From positions 2,498,501-2,562,500 of the forward strand of contig JAUKTV010000006.1 in NCBI GenBank assembly GCA_030549205.1: DNA of 64,000 bases, read 5' to 3'. Made by a program: the position numbers and the translations under genes. Origin of the DNA: Apiosordaria backusii. Taxonomy: Eukaryota > Ascomycota > Sordariomycetes > Sordariales > Lasiosphaeriaceae. Under the pieces are notes generated by a model. That model had not been told where the DNA came from and did no database searches. It was given only the letters and a program-made list of their open reading frames with translations. Each line of letters starts with the position of its first letter. Position 1 is the first letter of the stretch. Positions 41,377-53,100 of the stretch are shown here, piece after piece.

Positions 41377-43867
41377 GAGGGTCGTGCCTGGGCATTGGAC
41401 AACAACTGAGGGCATCTGGACTGGCAAATTGGTTTGGTGAGAAACCGAATTGCGGTTGGTATCTGTCCCCTTTTGTACCGTTGACGTAGTTGGGCTTTTG
41501 ACTTAGGGGTGGAGGGTGGTCGAGCTCTTTATTGTAGAATTATATCGTCATGTATATAGAAGCGGGTCCCGGAATTGGCTCGATTAGCAATTCAAGTTGT
41601 TGCCTGGTGACAGTCCTTAGCTAGTACGTCTTCAATACTAGCCTTGCTAGGCCTCGAGTTGCATCTTCCCATTTTCAACCGTTCCTTTGCGGACGTCATC
41701 CACGATGTCTTGGCCTATCTTGGCCTGCAAATATAACCCCGGTGCTGCATGCCACTCTGGATGCATGGAGGATCTGGATTTGCATGGGAGGGATTCGGTA
41801 CCAGTAGCCGGCCTGCAACCACAACAATTACTCAGCACAAACCTACCTTCCTGCCTACCAACCAAGACCAGGTGACGGGATAGCGCAATCGCCCGTCATC
41901 CTTTCACAGTGGGCTGTGCCTCTCACAGCAGTTACCAGACAACAGACTGTCGCAGCTCAAAGCTCTAACTCGAAGAACACAGCTAGCACAACGGCAGCAG
42001 GGCGTACTAGGCTAATAACTCACCCCAATTCCAGCGACCTTTCTACGACGACACTCTGTAGCCCCGGTCTTCAACCCCACACAACCACATCTAAATGATG
42101 GTCGCCATCCCCGAGACATACCAGGCATTCCGCCGCAGCCATGGCGTCGGCACCAGCGATGCAGGTTACTTTCAATGGACCTGCGGCGCCTCTCCCCGTC
42201 GCCCCCCCACCGCAGTAGGCTTCCCAGGCAGCTGCTAAGGGGGGTGGCCCTACGGAGGCGCACCTGTGGCCAATACGCCCGCCGAGCTGGGTGTGGTTGG
42301 TTTGTGTGTGGCACCCTTTCTGACGCGCTTTGTGATGAGTCGAGCTGACCGGTTGATGAGCATCCCTGGCATCCATTTCTGCCACTCTTCCTAGTGTACT
42401 TCCCTGCAGCGGCAGGTGGAGTGAAGAGCAAGCAGGCTTCCAACCTGCCAAGCCGGGCAAGCCGGTTTGCACATGTGACAGGCGCGATCCCGCGCGAGTC
42501 TTCCGAGGGAGGAAAACCTGTTGGAACAGGGCGGCATCACGCGGGCGGTCTTAGTTATCCCCTGCAACAATTTACCCCACCAGACGTGGCATTCTGATGT
42601 GGGCGGTGGAGGAAACGGCAGTGGTGGGCCGGCTGGAAGAGATGCAGTGGTGGGACACCCAGCGGGCACCCGCAACACATTCTCCGACGAGCCCGGTGTG
42701 GGAGGTTGAGCTCTCGGGACGGTCAACTTGGACTGTACAAAGAGTAGCCTGAATCCGTGCGGACTGTGTCTTGAGTTGATGGGAGCTTCTTGAGATGCCT
42801 ACCCCATAGCTGGTCAAACTTAACCCTCAGGCAATATAGTAACCTATCTTCTTAGAGCCCCTAACGAAGCATCGTCCCCGCATTTGATATCCATGTTACC
42901 CCAACCTGATCCGAACTAGGTAAGTGCCGCACCTGCCGCCGGCACCGGTCAGCCCGTACAAGTCAGGCTCCCGGGAGGATTACAACACTCCAGTGGCGAT
43001 GCGTCATTTTCTCGACAACCTCTTTCCGTGGGAACTAAGGTGCCCGCTGAGTTTCAAAAGCCAATGGATATAAATTTACCAGCGAATTGGCGTTGCGGGG
43101 TGGTGGACACAATTCACGTTCCCCACACTTTCACCGCCAAGGTTGCAGTGCGGAGTGCATTAATTAGCGCGCTGCAGGCTCGGCTCTAGGGACAAGGGTA
43201 GGGAGAGGCTGTGCTTCCATCAAGTGTCGGCTTCGAGAAGGGTGGAGAAACCTTCTAGCGTCCTTCTAGTGTTTTCCCGCCGCATAAGTACCGTAGATCG
43301 ATCAACCGAATATAGAAGGTCGAACATTCGGGTACCGGATGCTGCAACCTTGAACCATAATATCCTTGACGTGCCGTCATCGCCGCCGCCCGCGCTAAGG
43401 CAGGTCTTAATCCATTAGAGCCCGAGACCGAAACATAGGGTAGGATCAACTTCGATGTACAGAAGACGCTTGAGCTGATGGTGGTTGTCAGCCCCTGAGA
43501 GATAAGGGGGCTTGATGGGTAAGGGGCGGGGTGTAAGGATATGATCTGCTCGTAATATTGTGGCGGATAAGCTATTAACCGCCTGTGCCTGTGCGCATAC
43601 CTAACCCAGAAAGAGACGGAGAAACAAGTTCTGGCGTCGTTCTAGTGCCATTCGCGTACACTAGTGTGTTGCAACCTCGTAAGCGACCAAGCACCGCTAC
43701 CGACGAAACTTCGATGCTCTGGTATGCCAACTTCTCGAACCTCCGCATCGGTCGGCACCCATGCTCTCGACAACGGAGACGACCTAACCTTCCAGGTTAT
43801 CGGTCAATCAAATTTCCAATAACTACCACGCACCTTGTTCGCTTTACACTAGGAGCTAAAAAAAACA
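41377..43867. other. Gene-poor end of the island
   Basis: No intact gene is supported over ~2.5 kb. At 42097 a short frame MMVAIPETYQAFRRS resembles the N-terminus of fungal zinc alcohol dehydrogenases (IPETYRAFRRS), but the similarity stops after ~15 residues. Two weakly similar ~40-bp stretches (ggagaaac...ttctagtg) lie at ~43243 and ~43617. The island ends abruptly near 43868. Confidence 0.45.
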
Positions 43868-43869
43868 GT

Positions 43870-44725
43870 TTTCTAATGTAAAACCTTTATAAAATAATTA
43901 ATTATAAAATTAAATATATTATCGTAAAATCTTATTACCTTTTAATTCGTTTATAAAGTTAATAATATAGATTTTATTAAAAGTAAGTACTTTAAAGTAT
44001 TTTAAAGTAGATTTAAAAAGGCAATTAAGATTGTCAGTAATTACATTAGTTTTGTTAAAAATATACTATATATTAAATTGGTATTAAAATAAATAAAAAT
44101 AAATTACTAATAATTATTAATTTATCTGTATACTATTTATAGTATATATACTAATATCAATAATAAAACCTTTAAAGGTAATATAATTAATAATAATAAT
44201 AATAAAGTAATTTAAAGATATTAATATAGGGTAAAGCTTTTTCGATATTTAAATTATAGTAGTTATTTTAAACTCCATTAGTTAATAATTTTTCTTAACT
44301 GTATTAATATACTTATTAAAATATGTTACTAACTAAATATCTATTAAGTTAAAGGAATATACCTTATCTTATATAAATCTCTTTTTAAAATAAAAAACAA
44401 TTACTTTAAAACTGTCTTTATTTATATTAATAAAAATATACAATCTTTTAGTTAAATTAAAGTAAATAATACCAGTTTTAAAATAAAAAGCAGCTTTAAT
44501 ATCTTTAAAGGATTTTACTTTCTTATTAATAGATTAAAATATAAATTTTTTTATAATACCTTTTCTTTATATTTTAAAGATTTATATACCATTATTTATT
44601 TTAATAATCTTTAAAAGTTTTATTTTCTATTATTATAAAGGACTTATTTTTATAATATATCCTTCTATTAAATAATATAAAAATCTAGTTTTTCTGATAA
44701 ATATTTTAAAATCTTAAAATATAGT
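43870..44725 (-). mobile_element. RIP-degraded gypsy fossil, left part (interrupted)
   Basis: Directly matches 5540-6390 from 'aaaacctttataaaataatt' onward. The match stops at ~44725 and resumes at 61506 where the sequence continues as 6384-9000. So one old element is split here by ~16.8 kb of later insertions. Confidence 0.65.
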
Positions 44726-44734
44726 TATTATAAG

Positions 44735-45107
44735 ATTACATACCTCTATAGGACTCACTCAACATTATAGTTTACTTTATACAATTCCTTAAAAGGATCC
44801 GTAGCTTAAAAACTTCTAAAGAAAGCTCTTTATTTAATCTTTACTTTTTATTACAAGTTATATTATATATATAACGTAATTATTATATACTTATTTCTTT
44901 TCTTATTCTTTTCTTCCTTTCTATATATAAATATACTTAATAACCTTTCTAGCCTTAATTTCTTATAATAAATTTAACTTTAAAACATACTTTTATATTT
45001 TTTTTTATAAAGGAAATTCTTATTAAACCTTTTATTTATATACCTCCTGTATTAATTATAAAAGTCTATATAAAGAACTTTTTTAAAAACGTTTTTTAAA
45101 AATTTCA
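44735..45107 (-). repeat. Inverted copy of the ~700-bp repeat, first part
   Basis: The reverse complement matches ~19660-20015, including the 'cctatagaggtatgtaatct' end. The remainder (the minisatellite) lies at 61258-61505, because a gypsy element inserted inside it. Confidence 0.6.
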
Positions 45108-45340
45108 TTTATATCATGGCACTAGCTAGTGCTCCACTTCCTAGTTTAACCCTACTTACTAGACCTTATCTTTTATCACTGACCCCACCTTTCACTAGCC
45201 TTACCTTTACACTTTAAAAACCTTATAAAACTAACTAGGCAAAACCTCCTTTTCTTTCTTTCTTCTTTAATTTAAATTCAATCAATTTAATATAGTAATT
45301 TAATAACTTTACCTTAATAAACTTATATACTATAATATTA
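45108..45340 (+). repeat. Left LTR of the plus-strand gypsy fossil
   Basis: About 230 bp, aligns with 61026-61252 base by base apart from transitions. Exact ends are uncertain because RIP has altered the termini. Confidence 0.6.
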
Positions 45341-47260
45341 TTTAAACTTAACTAATATAGCCTTAAAAAAGGCTTAATTTTCCTATAAATTAAATGACTT
45401 CCTTTATTATTAAAAACGTTAAATATAACAATTAGAAAGTTACTATTATAAATTAAAAAGCACTATACTAATTAAACTATATACTAAAAAAACAACCTAG
45501 TAGTAATTTATATTATAATTTAGATTAATTAAGTATGTACTTATTAGATAATTAAAATACCAGTTAATACTTACCGCTATAAAGTAATTAAACACTTTAT
45601 TAAAAAAACCTAAAAGTAAATTTACTTTAAGTATATTACCTTTATTAAAAACCTTTTTATTAAAAGTTAAATTATAATAAATCTTTACTATTATTTTTAA
45701 AAATCGATTCTTACTTTCTTTGTTTATAAAGAAGATAATATTATTAAAATCGTTAATTATAACGATAATAATAATATTAAATATTAAATTACTTTAAGTA
45801 AGTATAATAATGTAACTTTAATTGCTTATTTTTATATAAATATTATTAAAATAATTAAAAACAAACGTTATAATCTTTTTATAAAAGAACTTTAATTTAA
45901 CTTTAATAAAAAAGTCGCTAAATTTATCGAAACTTATACTATTTATAATAGTAAAATTAATTTCCCTTTTAATATTGTCTTTTCCGAAAATAAAGATATT
46001 AAATATAATAATCTAATAAATTAATAGGCCTTTTTTAAATTTATAGAAAAGTACTTAAAAACTATATTCTATAAATTAATAATTTATATTTATACTTTAA
46101 ATATTTACTATTTATAGTTAAATAAGGTTTTCTTTTTAAATAAATATATCGATAGAACCCTTAAGTAATTTATAAATTAAACTTTATTATTAACCGAATG
46201 TTTTAAAAATTCTAAAACTCCTTACTATCTAATCTACATTAATAACCTTATAAACGATATTTTTAATTATAATAGTAATAATAAAAATACCTTAATAAAT
46301 AAAATTACTTTTAAATATTATATTTATATTTAATAAAAACAATCTTATTAATAAATTAATTAAATTTAACTTAAAACTTTTAAATCCCTCCTCCTTTAAA
46401 TTAAAAAACATAACGACCATATTATTAAATTAGAAATTAAATTAAATACCGTTTATCGTAATAAAACCGATATACCCGCTTCTTTAAATATCTATAAATT
46501 AAATATCACTACCTTTAATAAAGTAAATAAATTATTTAAAATTAACATCCTACCTATATTTTATAATTAAAAAAACGAAAATAAAGTATTTTTTAAAATT
46601 TAATTCTATTTAATAAAAAATAAACTTTAAATTAATAACGACCATTTTATTATTAATAATACTATATACACCTTTATTAAAAGTCATTTCAGTAAAAATA
46701 CAATTACCGCTTTAAAACCTTACCTTTATAAAGATTACCTTAAAAGACTTAATACCTTTAAAAAATTACTTAATTACCTTTAAATTAAATACTATAACCC
46801 TAACTACTTTAAAGAAACTTATAATAAATTCAATACCTTTAAATTAAAACTAACCGATAACTTTTATATTTTTAAAAATACCTTTATTTAACTTACTATT
46901 AAATATTATATTTTTAAATCTTAATAAAAATATCAATTAAAAAAAAAGTTAATTATTACCTTTAAAAATATTATATTAATTATCTATATAAATTCCTATA
47001 TATCCTTTAATAAATACTTATAATAAAATATTAAAGCTATTTTTATTTTACATTAATATTAAATTAAAATTAATAACTCTTTAAATAATAATAATTTTAA
47101 TAATAAAAACGGTAATTAAAGCGGTTATAACGGTAAATATAATAATTATAAAGGCTAAAACTATATTAATAGACCTTACAATAATAACGCTTTTAATTTT
47201 AATAACAGTTAATTTTTACTATACCCTTTTATTAAAGAAATAACTAAATTAATAATTAAA

Positions 47261-47320
47261 AATAAATACTTTATTTATAAAGAAAAAGACTATAATAGTT
47301 ATTTTTATTTAAAATATAAA
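47261..47320 (+). pseudogene. Fossil gag CCHC zinc knuckle with ligands turned to Tyr
   Basis: The frame reads KYFIYKEKDYNSYFYLKYK. Four Tyr sit exactly at C-x2-C-x4-H-x4-C spacing. TGC/TGT to TAC/TAT and CAT/CAC to TAT/TAC are each one RIP-type transition, so the parent was a normal knuckle. Confidence 0.6.
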
Positions 47321-47981
47321 GCAAGTTAAATAAATAAAACTTACTTTAATATTATTTATAATATTATTTAAAAAGAAAATAATAATCTTATTTTTAATAA
47401 AAATAAATTTAATAAGCTATTTAATAAAGAAAGTTTAAAAAATAATTAACCTTAAATAAAGAAATCTCTTCTTTAAAGGAAGTATCGTTAATATTAATAA
47501 AAAAGGTAATAGGTTTGTTAAATAAAAAGAAGTTTATAATAAATAGGTTTTTAATTATATAATATATTAAAGCTATCTCTTTAATTTATATCTATTTTAT
47601 AGTATATAATAAATATTAAATTATTACCGATAATACTTTATTAAATATAAAAATTAATAAATTTAAATTTATAAGTATAAAATGTATAAAAATATTAATT
47701 AAAGAATTAAGTATACTATAGAAAAACGATTTTACCTCTATTATAGTTAGAAAATATTTTAAAAAAAGTTAATAAAAGGTAGATATTACTATTATAATAG
47801 ATTTAGTTTTAAAAAGAAAGTTAATAAAAAATAGTATTTATTAATATTAGATATATTTATAAATAATATATTAGGAAGGTTATAGTATAAAGAATAAAGT
47901 ATTTAGTTATATTTAAAGTTAAAGATAGTCTATTTTAATAATAACCTCGAAGATAGTAATATTAAGATTTCTAAAATTTAT

Positions 47982-48274
47982 TATAACGAATTCCTGTCCA
48001 GAACCTCTGAAAAGAATACTCGGTTAAAGGCTACTTTTAATAATTGATTCGATATAGCTAAATAGTATATAATAAAATATCTTAATATAAATATAAAGGT
48101 ATTGTAAATATAAACTATAATTACATACTACGGAACTATCTATAATTATTTAATTCCTCCGTATATATATTCTAAATACCAAGCCTTTCCTTTTTACTAA
48201 ATCTATCCTTTAATATATAAATCCTTTAAATCTATATTTTAAATTTTAAATTTATATTTTAAATCTTAAATCTC
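47982..48274 (-). repeat. LTR of the minus-strand gypsy fossil, interrupted by the pogo element
   Basis: About 293 bp of LTR lie before the DNA transposon; the remaining ~150 bp should follow from 50142. It aligns with 56447-56740. Confidence 0.6.
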
Positions 48275-48276
48275 CT

Positions 48277-48324
48277 AACGTATATTATAAGCGAGTGACC
48301 CATATAAGCGAGTGACCCACTTCC
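48277..48324 (+). repeat. Left terminal inverted repeat of the pogo-type element
   Basis: Starts acgtatattataagcgag; complementary to 50093-50139 with at most one extra base. Contains the 17-bp motif twice in tandem, a likely transposase binding pair. Confidence 0.85.
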
Positions 48325-48375
48325 TTCGTGACATGACACCTTCGCACTCAACAACAATTTCCTCAACCATCCAAG

Positions 48376-50049
48376 ATGCCTTCTAATTCAAATGAAGCCC
48401 ACATAATTTTAGCCCTCCAAGCGCTTCAAAACGACAAGAATCTAAGCGAACGAGCCGCAGCCAAGATCTATGGAGTCGATCGTAAGACTCTAGGGCGTCG
48501 GCGCGCTGGCCGGCCTGCACGACGCGATACTACGCCCAAATCGAAGAAGCTCACTCAATCCGAAGAGGATGCTATTGTTCAATACGTTATTGAGCTATGT
48601 GCGCGAGCTTTTCCACCAAGATTACGTGGTGTGGAAGATATGGCCAACCAACTGCTACGCGTACGCGACGCGCCCCCTGTTGGCAAGCTCTGGGCACACA
48701 ACTTCGTCAAACGCCAGCCACAGCTCCGTACGCGTTTTACGCGTAGATACGACTACCAGAGGGCCAAGTGTGAGGATCCAAAGGTCATTAGCGAGTGGTT
48801 CGCGCTTGGGCGGAACACTAAGGCTAAGTACGGTATCGTGGATGACGATGTTTACAACTTCGACGAGACTGGGTTTATGATGGGTATTATCTTCGCGGGC
48901 ATGGTAGTTACGACCTCAGACGGCTTTAGCAAGGCGAAACTGGCCCAGCCTGGCAACCGCGAATGGGCAACGGTGATCCAGGGAGTCAATGCCCTCGGCT
49001 GGGCCATCCCTCCTTTCATCATCTTAGCCGCGCAGTACCACCTTGCCAACTGGTATACCGAGTGCAACCTACCGTCTACCTGGCGCATCGCAACCACCGA
49101 TAATGGCTGGACTACCAATGCGGTAGGCCTAGATTGGATCAAGCACTTCGACTATTACACAGCGTCTCGCACAAAGGGCAAATACCGGTTATTGATCCTC
49201 GACGGCCACGAAAGCCACCACTCGACCGAATTCGAGCGCCACTGCCAGCAGAACAATATTATTACGCTCTGCATGCCTCCACACTCCTCCCACCTCCTTC
49301 AGCCACTCGATGTTGGCTGCTTTGGGCCGCTAAAACAGGCGTACGGTCGCCAGATCGAGGACTTGATGCGCATGCATATCAACCACATAAGCAAGCTCGA
49401 GTTCCTCTATGCCTTCCGCGAGGCCTTCTTCGCCTCTATAACGGAGAAGAATATACAGGGTGGCTTTGCGGGTGCTGGCCTTGTGCCATACGATCCAGAG
49501 AAGGTGCTTTCTAAGCTGGATGTAAAGCTTCGTACGCCAACACCTCCAAACTCACGGCCCGGCACTGCACAACCTTGGGTCTCCCAAACACCACACAACC
49601 CTCGAGAAGCCAACTCACAGTCAACGCTCATTAAGACTCGCATTACTAACCATCAAAATAGCTCCCCGACTTCAATGTTGGCTGCGGTAGACCAGCTTAC
49701 TAAGGGTACAACGGCTATAATGCACCAAGTGGCTCTCCTTCGTGCAGAGGTCTCTTCGCTCCGTAAGGCCAATGAGGCACTAAGCAAACGCCGGAGAGCC
49801 AAAAAAACACGTGTGAGGCTTGGAGGGTCACTTACTATACAAGAGGCACAGGATCTACTGGATCAGAAGGCCGTGGATAGGGAGGGAGTGCAAGAAACGC
49901 AGCCGGATAGTAGTAATGCAGGGGGAGATCGTGCGAGGGTTCGGTGCTGTGGTGTGTGCGGCAAGCCTGGCCATAACGTGCGCACTTGCCAGGAGGCTGG
50001 GGAATCATCTGATTCAGCCGTTTCTAATATAATTGTAGTTGCTTCCTAG
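48376..50049 (+). CDS. Fot1/pogo-type DDE transposase
   Basis: 557 aa, intact and intronless. N-terminal psq-type helix-turn-helix (~8-45; AAAKIYGVDRKTLGRR), then a CENP-B-like Tc5 HTH (~60-125; LWAHNFVKRQPQL). The DDE_1 catalytic domain (~155-380) has D163 (NFDETGF), D276 (LILDGHESH) and D312 (LLQPLDVGCFGPLK). The last two are separated by 35 residues, the DD35D spacing of Fot1/pogo elements. The C-terminal part adds a coiled coil (~430-470) and a CX2CX4HX4C zinc knuckle (~525-538; CGVCGKPGHNVRTC). It cuts and pastes the element at TA sites. The ATG at 48376 follows the left TIR by 51 bp. Confidence 0.93.
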   Translation: MPSNSNEAHIILALQALQNDKNLSERAAAKIYGVDRKTLGRRRAGRPARRDTTPKSKKLTQSEEDAIVQYVIELCARAFPPRLRGVEDMANQLLRVRDAPPVGKLWAHNFVKRQPQLRTRFTRRYDYQRAKCEDPKVISEWFALGRNTKAKYGIVDDDVYNFDETGFMMGIIFAGMVVTTSDGFSKAKLAQPGNREWATVIQGVNALGWAIPPFIILAAQYHLANWYTECNLPSTWRIATTDNGWTTNAVGLDWIKHFDYYTASRTKGKYRLLILDGHESHHSTEFERHCQQNNIITLCMPPHSSHLLQPLDVGCFGPLKQAYGRQIEDLMRMHINHISKLEFLYAFREAFFASITEKNIQGGFAGAGLVPYDPEKVLSKLDVKLRTPTPPNSRPGTAQPWVSQTPHNPREANSQSTLIKTRITNHQNSSPTSMLAAVDQLTKGTTAIMHQVALLRAEVSSLRKANEALSKRRRAKKTRVRLGGSLTIQEAQDLLDQKAVDREGVQETQPDSSNAGGDRARVRCCGVCGKPGHNVRTCQEAGESSDSAVSNIIVVAS

Positions 50050-50092
50050 TGTTGTTGCGGTATAATTGAGGATAGTTTGTTACGGTGTGGTG

Positions 50093-50139
50093 GGAAGTGG
50101 GTCACTCGCTTATATGGGTCACTCGCTTATAATATACGT
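50093..50139 (-). repeat. Right terminal inverted repeat of the pogo-type element
   Basis: Reverse complement of the left TIR, ending ataatatacgt before the TA duplication. Confidence 0.85.
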
Positions 50140-50141
50140 TA

Positions 50142-53100
50142 TTCTTTAATTTACAAACTTTTCTTTTTTAACTTTTCTTATTACTTTTTTTATATTTCTT
50201 TAAACCAACCTTTTTATAAAGTTAATAATTTATTTACCTTTAATTTTTATAAAATTATTACTTACTATAATTATCTTAATATTAATATTAAAAAGGTAAA
50301 TTCTAAATTATTTATTATTATAATTAAAGTAATATATCTTTAAAAATAAAAAAAAATATAGTTTAATAAAATAATATATACAATATTTTAAAGTTTTAAT
50401 AGTATAAAAAAACTAAAGAAAATTAAGTATAAAAAGATTATTAATAAAATTACCCTTTATTTTTAATCGGACTCCTCCTTTGATTAAACTTTTATACTAT
50501 TAAATTAACTAGGCTAAGATTTTATTAATAGGAATATTGCTTTTATTAAAGATTTTATTTTCTTTATTTCTTTTTTAATCTTTAATTCCTCTTTTAACTT
50601 AAATATTAATTTATTTTAATATTCTCTATTTATAACTATTTAGGGTTTTTTTAATAAAACTCTTTTAACTTTTTAAAGTAATTAAGGTTTATAATTAATT
50701 TTTAAAAATTATTTATAGTTAAATAATCTAATTAATTAATTAAATATTTTAATTATCCTTTATTAATATATAAATTTAATACTTCTTCTATATTATATTT
50801 TTCTTTCTTATCCTTAGCTTCTATTTAAATATTTAAATTAATAGCCTATAATACTAGTTTTAAAAATAAAATATAAAAGGTATTTAATTATAATTATATA
50901 GTATTTAATAGTTTAAACTTAAATACTATTTTTAATATCTTTTTTTCGATTATAAAAAGTCCTACTCTTTTATAATCTAACTTCTTATTTAATTATTTTA
51001 TATATAAATTTTATATTAATAAAAATACTTTATCCTTCCTTTTTAAATAAAATCCCTTAAGTTATTTAATATTATAGTATTTATATATATATTCTTATAT
51101 AAACTTAAGTTCTTCTTTAAATTTAATATACAATATATATAGCTTCCTTACTTTTATTACCGCTTTAAATACTTTTACTTTTAATCTTTATTATAAATCT
51201 ACTTTAAAACTATAATTTATAAAAAATAGTATAACTTTTATTATTTTTATAGGTACTATATTATAAGTAAATTATACTATTAATAAAAGTTTAACCTAAT
51301 TGTTTTATTTAAAATTAATATAATTTTAAAAATACTATTTAACGATTTAATTAAACCTTTTTATTGAACTGTTTATTTATAAATAATATATTAATAATAC
51401 TTTACTTTTTACTCTTATTTATTCTATTAAAGCTTTTTAAAACTTCGATATAAACTTAATATCGCAATTTATAATAAATTCCTTTAACTATATATATATT
51501 ACCGTAATATTCCGAAATACTATATTTATTAACTATTCTACTATCTAGATTTCTCTATAAAGTAGAAAGTATACTTATTTAATAAATCTATTAACGATTA
51601 TAAAGATACTATTATACTTAATTTTTATAATTATATCCTTAAAAAGTAAGAGTTTAATAATAAAGTCTATCGTTATTAAACTTTATAATTATTTTATTAT
51701 TAATAATAGCTTTAAAAATCTATAAAGTTTATATTTCTTTACTTTTATTCTTTTATAAAAGTTATATTCTTATAATATTTCTTTAATATCCTTCTTTAAT
51801 TTTAATTAATTAAAATATTATTTAACCTTTTTTATTATCTTAACTATTTTTATATATCCTTTAAACTTTAATTTATAAATCTTTTAAATTAATACTTTCT
51901 ATTACTTTAATTTAATATAAGCTTAATTATAATATTAAAGTTAATAATTATTATCCTTTTAGATCCTTAAAGATTCTAATTTAACCTATCGTTCTTACTT
52001 ATCGCTACTAATATTACTTTAATATTTATTAACTATTAATTCTTTTTAATATATTATATAATATTTAGCTTATTATTAAAGTAAATACTTTAATATATCT
52101 TTTATTATTTTTTATAGTAATAATAATAATTTTTTTATTATTATTTTTTTATAGTAATCCGGTCTTTTATTTAAAGCGTCTACTTTTGTATTTTTAAATC
52201 CCTTTTTATAATAAATTTAAAAATTAAACTTAAATAAAAATTTTAACTACTTACTTTATTTAATATTAAAGACTTTAATAATAGTAAAATACTTTAAATT
52301 TTTATAATCTATATAGACTTAAACCTTATAATTAATTCTATTAAAATATAATCTCTATTCTTTAAAAACCTTAATAATAGTAAATAGCTTTTTATTATAA
52401 ATAAGGTAATTTTTATATAGTCCTTTTAACTTTTTTAAAAAGAATATTATTAAATATAACTTCCTATCTTAATTTTATTATTTTAATTATCTTTTAATAG
52501 TATAATTAAAAACATTTATTTTAACTTTAAAAAGTTATCTTAAATTTAAAAGTTTAAATATTAAGTTTACCGTAATAATATTTTTAATAATTTAAAAAGC
52601 TTCTTTTTATTCTTCTTTTTATTTAAACTTAGTATCCTTTTTAATTAAATTGTTTAATGATTTTATAATAGTGCTGTAATTTTATATAAGTATTTAATAA
52701 AAATTAATAAATCTTAAAAACTTTTAAACCTTTATTTTTAATTATTTAAATATTTTTCCTTATAGTTTTAACTAGTCTTTAATTACTATAATCTTCTTTA
52801 ATTCTATTCGTACTTTTCCCGGTAAAATTAAATATTTAAAATAGACCGTTTTTTATATATAGAATTTGCTTTTATCCTTATTAATTAATAGTCCTATTTT
52901 ATATAGTACGTTTAAAATTTCTTTAATATATTATTTATATTTTTTTAAAGTATATAAGTAAATAAAAATATTATTAAAATAATAAATTACTATTTTATTA
53001 AAATATTTATAAATTGTGTAATTAATAAAAGTTTAAAAAATTATAAGTATATTTATAAGCCCGAATAGTATAATAAGATATTTGAAATATTTATAAAGTA

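Larger units (their letters stand above)
48277..50139 (+). mobile_element. Intact Fot1/pogo-type DNA transposon
   Basis: 1863 bp bounded by TA (48275-48276 and 50140-50141), the Tc1/mariner-superfamily target duplication. Terminal inverted repeats of ~48 bp are near-perfect (48277-48324, 50093-50139). Each TIR holds a direct doubling of 'tataagcgagtgaccca'. A single intact transposase gene fills the interior. Base composition is normal although the surroundings are RIP-saturated, so insertion is recent or the copy number was too low to trigger RIP. Confidence 0.92.

Noticed and set aside
42012..42817. Several 67-143 aa frames on both strands
   Set aside because: No domains, compositional bias only; a 15-residue alcohol-dehydrogenase-like start at 42097 is too short to call a gene.
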